A program made the position numbers and the translations under genes. 64,000 bases of DNA from Steinernema hermaphroditum (Eukaryota; Nematoda; Chromadorea; Rhabditida; Steinernematidae): the NCBI GenBank assembly GCA_030435675.1, contig CM059625.1, positions 992,001 through 1,056,000 of the forward strand, given 5' to 3'. A model generated the notes under the pieces. It saw nothing but the letters and a program-made list of their open reading frames with translations, had not been told where the DNA came from and searched no databases. Positions 37,173-49,300 of this stretch are shown here, piece by piece (position 1 is the stretch's first letter; the number at the start of each line of letters is the position of its first letter).

Positions 37173-39931
37173 GGGAAGGGGCACAAACCAGGTGGCTTGG
37201 GTTCTTTGTACTCTACTGAATCCATTTTTCATTTGACGGATCTCAATCTGTTGTTCAAGCAACTTCTGTTACATTTTGTGTTGGTTCATTTTGAAATTTT
37301 CGCACATTTGTTGGTAATCTACGAATCTCGTCATGTTTTTCCTTTATCTCAAAAATACAGCTTAACACATCTCTTGATAGATCTTTGAGCCCTTGATATG
37401 AAGTCACGATCGATTACATTTGAAATTGTAAAGAATAGACAAAAACGCAGATTATAAATTGCATTCCAAAGCGGGGGTCAAGATACGTTCGATTTTAAGA
37501 GGCTTTACCTATCTTACCGATAACAGATGGCAGTAAACATTTCAAAGGCGCTTTGTGCATTTTTGTTTTCTCTTATCCCGTGTCTTTGAAAGGTACGGAA
37601 GGAATGTCGTACTTAACGACCGTGATAAACAGTACGCGTACTTAGTCATCTGTGGCTCCGTAGCGTCTGTGGAAGTGGCTCTGTTGATCTTCACATAGCG
37701 GTAATCATAAACTTCAGGATGTTCTTTGTAAAAAAGCATGCGCGGCAAGCACTGAGCATTCGGGCGAAAACCAGCCTATTCGTGTAACGATCACCTCTTG
37801 GATATTCACTTTTTTATTTGAAGACAGGAGAACTAGGTACTAAACTCGGTTTAACTTTGGATCTTTCGGTGTCGTCAATAATGACGGTACGGTTTTGTTC
37901 TTCTTAGCAGGATTCTTCTGAGTAAACAAAATGGAGTCAGTGGAAAGATCCAATGTTTTCGCCACATGTAAAAAACGGTTTCGATAAGGTACCCAAAAAG
38001 CAACGAGACTAATTACTTTTGGATTCACATGTGCCTTGGAAATTCCATTAACTACCACTCCACCATTTACCATCTGTTCTTCTTGTTCCGTATGAATTGT
38101 TTAGCGCAGAGTACAGCACGCAACAAGCAACTTGCAGTGTTGACCCCGGAAATCGGCGCGGATTAACTTGGCTCATTGCGCGTTTTTGACTTCCTGTTGC
38201 CGTTCATTTTCGGGCGCACCGAGCGGAAATGAAGCGCACGAAGTGAATATAGACAGGCGGCCGTCGGTGAGGTTGCAAGACATCTAGGGGAGGGGAAGCC
38301 AGTGCGGCATTCTATGTTCAGCGGGGATTGTCGACCAGCGTCATCATCACGCATGCAAAATAATTCATATTCGGCGCCCGAATTTTGGTTTTGTTTTTTA
38401 GTTTTGTTTGTTCGCCACCTTCAGCTACCTGCATGTACAACGGTTGTGCGTTGATTTGAACTGTTTGCGTTATTTTCGGGTTTTGGTGTCTTATCACCGG
38501 TGGGGTCGTAAATAACGACAGTGAACGTCAGACGAGAGGAGTTCCACGCGCTTTCATTTAGAGGGTTGAGACGGAGCTGTGTTTAGTGTAGGTTAAAGTG
38601 TTCGGTTTGTCAGTTTTATAGGTTTTTTGTTAATTTGGTTGGAATCTGTGCGATAATGATGAGCGAATGAAAGCTAAGGTACAATATCACAACGCATATC
38701 GAAAATGAGCTATCAGCTCGCTACAACGAGGTACACCTACAACTTGCGCGTTACCGAGCATCTAGGAGAACCTACAAAATAAAAAGAATTCCAACCGGAC
38801 GCTGATGTCCAGCGCTAATAAATTGTGCCCGCTATTCGTCGTAAAAACCACAGAGTCCAATGATTTTATGGCTAGTTTGCATGTAAAACGGCAGTCACGC
38901 TGACCTTCGAACACTGCTTATCATGCTGAAATTTGAACGCCCAGCCCTGGTGAGCAAAATAGCCGGTGTTTATTGCAAACATTATTGTTCGGGAGCTATG
39001 TAATTGAAAGGTGATCCAGAAATTGAGAATAATGTTAGATATAGTTAGATATATGCACACTTCACAATTGATCGCCTGTTGTATTTGTTTTGTGTTTCCA
39101 AGGGGTTCCCTCAGAAATGCTTTTCGAAATTTGTCAACACGATGTAGTTCTAGTTTTTCAACTCCGTAGAAAGATCTATGTTCTTGTGATAACAAGAAAC
39201 TAATCCGCGTTAAGAAGAGCACTCTGCTTCCCGTGCAAGCTCCTGTCCGCCCGTATCAAGCGGATTATGGCCAAACTGGGTGATAAACAGGGGCAGTCAC
39301 ACCATGGTTTTTGAGACGCTAATTCCAATCGACGACACTGTTGTCCTTCCTTTGGGGGCAGTTGTCACGACTTTCCACAAATGTCTATGCCACGCTCACT
39401 TTCCCAAAACAATTTAATACGTGTTCATTGATGATTGACAGGTTGACCTGAAAAAACAGTTTTCTACATTATTCGCTCGTTGCGGACCTTCTCCGTTACA
39501 GAGAGGTTTACATGGCAAAGAAGCAAAGGGTTTTCCGCGTTTTTGCCGCCTCCACCAAAAAGAGGCGTGGCCCGGTCGCGCGCTTTTCTCGCACCCGACG
39601 CTACTGGCGACTGCCGTCCGGCTGCCGGTCGTCCGCATGGCGGCTAATCTCCGTCGTCCAGTAATCTCTTTCGCCACTCATCGCCCGATGGGCTCTGGCC
39701 GGCCCTTCCATGTCTGCCCCAACCCCTTTTCCACGCAGCCCTCTTTCACATCGCTTGCTCCAGCTGTTCGTTTATGCTAATTTTTTGGGGTCGCGGATGG
39801 GTGTCCCAGCGGGCGGTCGGCAAGTGATTTTGATGTGTGCTGGGCTTGAAATTTACAATTTTCTCGACTACTGGGCAATTCAGGAGTGGGGTCTCCCAAG
39901 CTAGCGGTTGTATATATAAATATTGTGTAGT

Positions 39932-39980
39932 TTCACGGATAGAACCAGGAACCTTATCCTGCCAACTGAACTATCGTAGG
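39932..39980 (-). other. tRNA-like fragment (box A and box B)
   Basis: On the minus strand TAGTTCAGTTGG (39973-39962) fits the Pol III box A consensus exactly and GGTTCTATCC (39946-39937) resembles box B with one base missing. The spacing is about 15 bp, shorter than in a normal tRNA, and no closing acceptor stem is visible, so this is a tRNA pseudogene or the head of a tRNA-derived SINE. Confidence 0.4.
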
Positions 39981-41338
39981 TGCATGTACTCTATTAGGCC
40001 AGCACTAGAATTTATTGGTTTAAGCGGGTGTCTGAAAAATATGCGATCTGCGTTTGAAGGGTATGAAGCTAAAATATTTGGAAAGGAGCGAAGTATTGCA
40101 TACCTTCACTTGTCATAATGACGTGACCCGACTATTTGCACAATTTCGAAAGTTCTCGACCTTCAAAAAAACGGTCAGTCGCCTGTAATCATGTTTGCTT
40201 CCCCTCTTTGCATACCTTGCACTTTGTAGTCTCCCTCGCTTTCGAACATCCTTAATAATTTGCAAAAAGAGAGATTATGACACCTTTGTTTTTAACTACG
40301 ATTTCATTGCAATGTTCTCGACTGATAGTACGAAACGTTTTGGTGAAATTTTGTAACATATTGGAGAAGTCGCCTACCGTCACGGTTCCTAATTGGTTCG
40401 TCGAGATAAGGCTGGAAATATTTGTAAAACCTTCCGTTCCATAGCAGCATTCTCCGACCACACCCATTTTTTCCAATCAGCCCCACCTTTTTAGCAGCCG
40501 ACCCCTTCTGCTGCTGCCCAGTTTGGTGATGGCGCAATTTTCCAGCGTGTTGACATAGATATGACACCAGCCTTTTGCTCTCGAAGTGGGCGCGTCTCAA
40601 ACACCGATATGCAAACACATAATCATCGCCGCTGCCCCTCCCCTTCGTGCCGTTTTCGCTTAATGTCGTAATTCGCACCACTAACTGTTCCGGAATGCGA
40701 AAGGCCACCTCAATAGCCGCACTTTCCTGCCCATTGATGTACTTTGCCCCAAATCTTGCCGTTCTGTCTAGCGGCCATCCGTCAGCTAATCTGGTCCCGC
40801 CCCTCAACAGCACATTCCAACAGGGCGAGAAACCCTTAAGGGCAACACTGACTCTCCTGTCAGATTGGTGGGTAATCAAAGCTTTTTAACCACAATCGAC
40901 ATTGGTTCAGCGCCACCGTCCCGTTCTCGCCATCACACCTTCGCCTTCAATTGACCTTCACTTTCGCCCTGGCTATAATTTTCTACTCACTGAGCGTTTA
41001 CTATATGTGTTTTAACAGCTGGCTTAACGCTGAGCTAATTAGCCTGCCCCGGCTGCCTGAACGAGAAATTCAATCCCTCTGGTGCGTGTTTACCCAAATT
41101 ATGCGCGACCGGTTTGAAACACTGCGGGTTGATGTTGTTACCCGCGGGCTACATTCAATCAGCTACAGCTTAACGATTATCTTATCTCTCTTCCCCTTTC
41201 CATACTTGGCTCATCATCGTGCCGTCATTTTTCGTGCTATTATTCGGTCGAAACGTACATTCATCGCCCTATTCACGCAAAACGTTCATTGTTTCAGTTC
41301 ACACACTACAAGCTGGTTTTATTTTTATTCCGCAAACC

Positions 41339-44300
41339 ATGGCTTCACTGACTGCTGAAGCACCGTCGATGGATGTGAAGATCGCCGAGCCCGACGACTC
41401 GCTGTCGTCGTATCGTCGTCTCTGCGAAGTCAGAATGCGCCGACTGGAACGTTACAAGAAAGCGAAAAGCTTTTGCAATCTGGACGATGAGAACAACTTT
41501 TCTTGTGCTTCAACCGAACGCTGCAGTCAACAGGCCACTAGAATGTCAATGCCTTCCCCTCAGACGCCGAGCCCTGTGCAGACGCCCGATGACCCGAACT
41601 TAACGTTTGAGGAATTAAAGAGCAAAATGGTATGTTGCAAATTCTATTCTACGCATTATCAATGTGGGAAAAGAGCAACTGACAGCTGGCGAGCAAAGTG
41701 AACGTTTGGTAAATGCCGGGGCGCCGATGAGTGGGCGAAAAATACTGTAGTCGAAATTTCTTTGCTAAAGCGGTTAAAACATCTGCCCAACTGGATCATT
41801 AATGAATGAGTTTTTTCTATTTTACTCCTGAGCGTGGATTCTCGGTTTCGCTTCACACAAAACACTGTAGATTTTTACCACGAGCTCTTTAGCCAATTCT
41901 AAGATCAGATATCACGTAAAAGATTCAAATCTCTTCTCACCTCACATCAAATTAAGGTTACATATGCTTAATTCCGCGCACAGTGTGACATAATTGAATT
42001 AAACGTAGTCATCATCTTCATCACCCCCGTCTGTCTCATCCGATCGTACCTCGCCCTTCTCACACTTCATAATCTGGTTTCGCTGCGGTCGAAATAATTG
42101 GCCACTTTTATCTTGCGCATTTCAGCTCTTCTAGCACCAACACCAGCACGGGGACACCTAGTGGTCATCATCAGCAGCATGCGGGAGTCGCGGGCGTTGA
42201 TCGGATTACACAATAGCAGGATTTTTGTCGCATCTTGTGCTATTGAGCCACGCGGTAGTGGTTTTGTGACTTCCGAATTGGAAAGATTGCAGAAAAAAGA
42301 ACTGCAAGGAAGACCTTGAACGAATAGGGATTGCATTTTTGCGCATGGTGACTCATAAAGTTGAATGGAGGGATATGGATTATGCGGTGTCAGATTAAGA
42401 AAACCGATTTTTATTCGATTAAACACATGTCTACATAGTGAGGTTCCCAAAACGCAAAAATAAAAAGACAGCAGGTTAGTACAAAAAAGACGCGAAGACC
42501 GTTTTTTGTCCATTGTATTTTGAGCGCTACCTTTGAACTACACCATTTCTTGTCACTCTTGCGTTATCTGTGATACAGTGTTTGATTTTTGTGACATTTC
42601 ACATCAATTCTCATAGCTTTTTAGCTAAGTAGTCATCATCTGCTTTCTGCCGTTCATCCCTATACAACACTCAAAGCGCATCCTATGTGGTAACAATACG
42701 CATCTTGACCTCGAGCCGATTGATTTAATTAAGAATTAGAAACAGATGAGAGCCGACCGCTCTTGGGAGTTGGAGAGTTTTTGGCAATTCGAGTCTCAAG
42801 GGAGCAACGGACGCAAATGGCCATCTGCCCGATTTGTAAATGCAGTCACCACCTGCCGTTGTCGCGGGCGCTCTACAGTCTCTGAAACAACAGTCGTCAG
42901 ACAGTCTGCTGCTCGCCTATGACCTCCGATGGCCGCTCGTCGTAAATGTGCTGGCAATTTGAGTCATCGACACTCCGCGCAAGGCGGGTGCCACACAGTT
43001 GTGGACGTAATGTTTTGTCTCGACCATATGTTGTTCAGAAGACAAGGGGATCTTATGTCACGAGGGCAGGAATCGGACGGATAAGGAGAAAACGATCGAG
43101 TCCATCTCGACGAAATATGAGTAACATGTGAATATGCCCAGATCAGGGCATACCTTCTACATCTATGTACCATACCCGTCCAATGCCTGAAATCACACTA
43201 AATTTTAACTGAAATTGCAAAATGACGGTTCCGCTTGACCGCTCAGTAAGTACATTTCCATTTCTAGGTTGTTTTGGTTTTTGTAAAAACTATTTATAAA
43301 ATCAGTTATATGACTTTGGTTACCAGTCAGCTGTCGTCCTTTTTATGACTATTTGTGATTTTCATTTTCCGTGATTCACGAATTTATGACTTTTCTGCGA
43401 TATCAAAATGCCCCTTCGCTCTTTATTTGTTGCCCTAAAGTGAACTTCCGCTTCACTCACCGAAGCAACAATGATTACACGTTTTTCACTTCGTTCCTCA
43501 TCAGCCCCTTACATAACGCCCCAAGGCATAGCGATTAACCAACTTCGCGAACTCGTTTCCAAGCACGCAACCGTCAAAAGACGGTCGCCCACTTAGCGGG
43601 TGGTAAACAATTGCGCATATTACATAACAATCTGTCAACGCGCAGCCTTGAAAAAGTGGCTTCCCTCTCTTTTCGTCTCTTGAACGCAACAATTGAATTA
43701 ATTTTCAGGTGTCGCTGATGGAGAACGACGTAATCCTGTTCCGGGAGATGCTTACGATCGCTGACACGTTGCAAGAGCTCAAAATGTCGAGAGAAGAAGC
43801 GGTGAAGAACGCTGCGCGATCGAATAGTCAGTCGTCACTGAGCGATGATGACGATGAAGAAGATGTAAGTGTGATTTGGTTGGCATGTAGCTTTGAGACC
43901 GGCTGCTATGGGTGGGCCTCGCTTGCGGGACACTGATCGTCTTGCGCTTTTCGTGATATAGGTGATCAAAACACAGAATGTTTACAAAAAAGGAACCACA
44001 TGAAAAATGTTTCGATCGTTCAATGACTTTGAATGCGATAAAAACATGTAAAGGATATGAGGTCCTGCACACCAAAAAAGGAAAACGGACACTCTCTCGG
44101 TGTTTTTATTTTTTCGCATTGAAGAAAGTGAGAAGAAATGAGAAATGACCGGCAGCTGTACGTGTGGCGGGAAAACTGGTTTTGCCTTTGGAATGCGGTT
44201 CGAAACGGTCTGGCGGAAATTACGCCACCCATGACGTTATCATGGCCTGAGTTAAGCGTATTGTAGATGAGTATTCATCACTTACTCCTTTTTACTCGTG

Positions 44301-44909
44301 ATCGATTTCATGGTTGTGTTAATAGTTAATCCTGAGAACTGATTTGTAGCTGTTCTTCCCCAAAAATTCATGTGGTCAGTTATGGGTTAGAAAGCGATGA
44401 GCCATGGGTAATTCAATGATAGGCACCAATTAATAAATACAATTTAGGATCTCTACATCTGCGATGGTGGGCGTCCATTCAGCTCCTCGATGCCTGGAAT
44501 TACTCGCCTCTACGTAGACGATGAACCGAATCCAAGCTCGAACGTGCAGTTCTTTTCGCGAAAGAACTCCGTTCTGCGCATCCCGATTCCTCCACGAAGC
44601 AGTAACCGCATGAATAGCACACGTCGAATCGTAAGCTCTAAACGTGTATAGTCTTTATCATCATTTGTGAATTTTTAGCCGCGACGACCATCAGAACTGA
44701 TGACCCGTCCTCCGCGACTACTTCACATTGACGACACTGCCAGCAGTGCCTCCCAATCGCCACAGCAGTCACCGCAGTCGGATTCCGACCAGAAATCGCG
44801 CCGCTCCAGCGGAAGCATCGACTCGGGCATTAGAGACGGTGACGACTCCGCCTGCTCCCTTTCCTCATCAGACTCCCTCCCATCTCGACATCGAAACAAG
44901 CTCATCTGA
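41339..44909 (+). CDS. FAM89/LURAP1-like adaptor protein
   Basis: Four exons in phase 0 throughout (41339-41629, 43709-43864, 44448-44630, 44679-44909) encode about 286 residues. The start has a strong context (accATGGCT). Residues ~89-150 carry the recognisable part: LTFEELKSKMVSLMENDVIL, LTIADTLQELK, then SSLSDDDDEED, which parallels the conserved core of FAM89B/LURAP1 (leucine-rich adaptor; helix, ExL pattern, acidic SDDDE). Vertebrate relatives link actin and myosin regulators at the cell edge. The rest is Ser/Pro/Arg-rich and probably disordered (SASQSPQQSPQSDSD, RRSSGSIDSGIRDGDDS). Intron 1 is 2.1 kb, and a further 5' exon is possible because the frame continues open to a TTTCAG at 41297. 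AATAAA lies near 45310. The family assignment rests on one short region. Confidence 0.6.
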
Positions 44910-46383
44910 GCTTCTGCCATTCACACTTCTCCTCAACCCCATCTAGCTCTCTTCGATTCGTGTATACAGACAACATTGTGACTTTAAGCAGACCACTTGC
45001 CTGTTGTCCACCTGAAGCGTTGGACACCCGACTCATTCCCGCTTCTCATATGTAGCTTTCAAAACATTTATAATTCCTGTGCCATAAACATCAATAGTTG
45101 GCTGTTCTGTCGCCTTCTTCAGATACTTTAACTCATTAGGTTCCCTTGCTCTTACTATACACTTCCGAGTCAATTCACTGTTTGTTAGTCTCTGAACTCC
45201 TTTTTCTTGTACCATACGGGCTATGTTCGCAAAACAGCAAACTATTTACGTTTGTGTGTACTGTACATTATATGTGAAACTGAATAACATATTCTAATTA
45301 AATATTGCAATAAAAGCACTGTTTAAAGATATGAAAATGGAAGAGCACTTGTTGAAAGGGAGCTAACGAAACAGCGCAGATGGTCTAGGAGGTTGACATC
45401 TTCGCAACCGATTTAAATGTCATGGCTGGGCATTCAACCGAGCACTTCAGAAAGAGTAAAAAAAGAAGAATCACACCGTTGATCTCGGTCTTCTACAGGC
45501 TTGGGTTGGATACAATATTCGAGTTGAGAGAGCAGTGTTCCCACTATGCGCGGGCATCGAAAAGGCGAAGAGACCCGTCACAGGAGATGGAGCCAGATCG
45601 CATATTTGGACGGTAGCGCAAACGTTGGTGCATTCCCCATGAGCGGAACATGCGAGGAGCTCATTCCATTGGAGGTGCAGCGGAGCAGCATAGCAAATGA
45701 AGTGGGAAAAATCATTGGAGCAGCTGGTGGCTTGGAGAGACGGTAGAGCTATGGCTACCTGGTGTTCCAAACCTTCTGGGAACCGGGAAGGCGATAACTC
45801 CGACGGCCACGAACGATCGGTTACTCAACTCATTCGGGGAACCTCAGAGCGACTAGACCCGAACGATCTCTGGGGACACAAACTCATGAAGAACACAAAC
45901 AAGTGACACCACAATACAAAAATAATTTATTGAATTTTTCACATTTTATTGCGAACAATGAGGAGAGTGAAAGTGAGTGAAATATGACCATTTAGTATGT
46001 GGCTATGTACAAGACAATGCACTTGATCAATTATCACAGGGTCCATTTTTGTGCCTTTTTGGTATTGGCTTTGGAAGAGTCGAAGACATATGTAAAAGGA
46101 GACATCGTCAATAGCACTGTCGGTTGTATAGCGTGATCGACAGTATTCTGTGTTGCTTTGAGTGATGGACATTTGGGGATGGGGCAATATAGTGACCATA
46201 ACAAATGAAATGATTTGCGCAACGAGAAAGAATCTGATAAGTGAATGGATTAAAACTATTGTAAAGAACGTAGAAACTTGAACAGAAAGCAACCCGCGTA
46301 CTTGGTTCACCCGGTCAGTAGAGCAGCTCTTGATTGTTTTCTGGGGGATTCTACATGTGGCTGTGCGATGGCTTCTCGTCGGC
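44910..46383. other. 3' flank of the FAM89-like gene, then intergenic with repeat copy B
   Basis: The likely poly(A) signal of the FAM89-like gene (CAATAAAAGC) is near 45310. The dispersed repeat occupies 45.73-45.89 kb. From 45.93 to 46.38 kb is the AT-richer 3' flank of the convergent phosphatase gene. No other gene is seen. Confidence 0.45.
45735..45890 (+). repeat. Dispersed repeat, copy B
   Basis: This copy shares about 155 bp with copy A at 22.3-22.48 kb in the same orientation. Shared landmarks include GAGACGGTAGAGCTATGGCT, CCTGGTGTTCCAAACCTTCT, GGGAACCGG and AACTCATTCGGGGAACCTCAG. Its minus-strand reading frame is interrupted, unlike copy A. Confidence 0.65.
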
Positions 46384-49300
46384 CTAATTTAGATAGACGA
46401 CCTTGTTCTTGCGCGTCTCTTTGTTTGACTTAACGCTGGCGCGAGTGGAGCCTGGCCTCGACGTATTCTCAACAAGACCCTTCTCCTCCTCTTCACGTTC
46501 ATCGAATGCGCGGTACTCCGGATTAGTCATGTACCAGTGAAGCATAAGGTCGTAGAGATATTTGTATTCATCCTGAAATGGTGAATTAATCATAGTTGTT
46601 TAATGGATCATGCATACCTTCATATCAATTAATTGAGGTCTGTTGATGCGGATCATCTTAACGGCGTGGAATACGTCCACTTCGTGGTCCATATCCATTT
46701 GGTCAATGCATACGTTTGCGGCAACGAAGATACCGCAGCGACTGACTCCGTTGCTGTAAAAGCATCAATCACATTTCACAATTCGAGAAAATGTACACCT
46801 CCATGTGTTTGTTGTTCTGGGCAAAGGTCGATGGAGACTGTCATAGTATGCAGTCAACCCAACTTGTGATAATGAGTTTTGCCACTATCAGTTGATGTTC
46901 ATTTTCATGCGTTAAACCATTTCCTATTGTAACTTTAACTTACTGTGATAGCACGATCGTGGGCTTCGTTTCCGGACGGTCAGGGGCGCGCTTCCTCCAT
47001 GAACGGGCCATCTTGATCATGTCGATAAGACCCGACGTTGAGAGAGGCACTTTATTTTCAATCGGCCACATGCGCACCTAAGATAAATGCAATAAGCGTT
47101 TCCATTTTCAAAATGAATGGTACCTGTATAAGACAACAGATTCGTACTTCGGCTTCAAGCTGTTGTTGAGCGGATCCGGACTGCATGATTTCCGATATCA
47201 TGAAAGTCTGAAATCAAGACAAGCATTACTATCAATCAAAGACAGTCCGAGGAAAAGGATATATGTTAACTACGTGTGGATAGAGCGTTTGTTAGTAAAC
47301 AGGACAGAAAAAAAGTAGGACACAAAAAAGATGCACAACGGACCAGACGTTGAATTTGGTGAGAGGAGTTCTCGTGACGCTTCTGTTGCTCCTTTGTCAT
47401 CTTACGCAGGTTCATATCTTCACAGCCTTTCTGTAAAAACGAGCATGGGACAAAGACATGGACACGAGACACATGGACACAACATAAAATCACTGCCATA
47501 TTTGGATTTGAATATTTTGAATTTTAATTATTATTTGCATAGAGGGATTCTGGGTGATCGAGAATTGACGATGGGCAACGTTCCATGCCTGAGCACACTC
47601 CGAGCACCTCTTCAAATTGGTCGCGCTGCTTCACGCCCTTTTCCTGCGCCTTTGATTTCCGCTTTGAGCGCGAGAAGTGATTCTTCGCCGATTCGCGATG
47701 CAGACTCTTCGAACGCACGCGGCCCCAGTACTTTTGTTTTAGACGGAACGACTGGCCTGGCGGCATTGACGCAGGTCTGATGAACTCAGGCTCCTCTTCC
47801 GCCACCTTCTGTTCTTGTCTGGCAAACTTTCTTTGCAAGTAGCGCGGAAGAGGCGATAAGGAGTTGCTCGTCTTGCGTTGTGGGTTCAGCAGATTCGGTT
47901 CAAAAGATGGCGAAACTCACATAATATATTAGACACGTAATTTTCAGAACTTTCCAATGAGCGACAGTAGAGTCATTTTTATGCACACTTACCCGTTTCA
48001 TAATTTTGACCATGTGCGATGTTATGGCAGGATACTGGTGGTAGTTGAGGATTTCGACAACAAATGGCCCGTATGTGTGCTTTCCCTTGTTGTGAATGAA
48101 GGTCGGATACTGCTGAAATGAACAACCTGACAATCTTTAGTATCGAGGGCATTACGGAGTCATATCACGGTATACATGCAGAAAATCGATGTTGTGTGCA
48201 TAACACAACTTGCCATTTCTATCTTGACAACGTTTACGGACGACCTACCTTTTCGTTTCCTTGATTTGACAAATTTACAATTGTATGACAGCCGTGATCG
48301 AAGACAAGCGTCCAAAAGGAATCGACTGTAGCAGCTTTGGGCCACTCTGTCACGATGAACTCTCCCTTGCGCGTGAAACCGTCGACTTCGACAGCGTTAA
48401 TATAGGTGTAGTCCTTACTTTCACCGTGAAGGGTTTGCAAATACGGTCGAGCATGGTCAGCTGAAGTAGTTCGTAAATTTGCACAAAGAATGTGTCAATT
48501 GCTTACGAGGAACAACCATAACATCACGATTCTTCCCCCTGTTTTCCAGTCGATGGCCACCCGCACAGTCACCGATCCTGAGGGTAGGGGTCAGCATGAT
48601 CAGAAGCTTGTTCTCATGATTATCCTGAACTTCCATCACTTGGCGGTCCTTCTTCGCTTTGTACATACTGCTCCGATCTTTCAGCCGATGCATAGCAATC
48701 GGTTGAACATTGCATAGTATAGCCTAAACGTGGTACAGTTTACGCAGTTCAAATGTGGTGGATTGTACCTCGGCCAGAGCATCGTAAATGAACTGATATT
48801 GATCAACTGAGTCCACCAGGTTCGGTCTCGAGTTCACCATCGTCTTTGCATACCCGAACACGTCAATTTGGCCCGTTTTCTTCAGGAGTTCCAGGTTGGC
48901 GTCTAAGGCTATGAAGGCACCACTTCGACCGGCCCCATTGCTGGAAAACATTTGTAGATACATAAACCCTTTTAGCTGTATAGCGCCGGAGGGAATGAGA
49001 GGCGGCGAGTGTGTCACGGTAGTATTTAAACCTAACATCTTTTTTATGTAGGTTTTTTGATAACATAGCGTTTGTTGATCCTTCGACTGAGCAAACAACA
49101 CCGTTCCTACATACAGGTAATAAAACAACCAAGCAAAATGCTGCCGTCTATAACCTAATCACTACATGACACAAAGGTCCTCGTTCTATTGTAATTCTGA
49201 ACTATTAGCTATTCCTTTTGCGAACGTATATGACGTACGATATTTTCGTACTTCTGGAGAATTTGTGACATCATGTATGGTATTTTGTGTGTGACAAAAG

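Larger units (their letters stand above)
35018..41297. other. Long gene-poor stretch
   Basis: No gene is supported. A local duplication (36.81-36.88 and 37.10-37.17 kb) and a tRNA-like fragment (39.93-39.98 kb) are listed separately. A 190-codon minus-strand frame at 40304-40879 lies in CG-richer DNA, has no ATG near its start and overlaps other open frames, so I do not call it. An octamer (ATGCAAAT) occurs near 35217. Confidence 0.35.

Noticed and set aside
40304..40879. 190-codon minus-strand open frame
   Set aside because: It lies in CG-richer DNA with overlapping open frames, has no early ATG, no splice sites and no recognisable motif.
42067..42513. 148-codon minus-strand frame starting with ATG
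   Set aside because: It sits inside intron 1 of the FAM89-like gene and has random-looking composition with no family features.
47331..47780. 149-codon plus-strand frame
   Set aside because: It crosses splice signals and is opposite a more protein-like minus-strand frame; no start context or motif.
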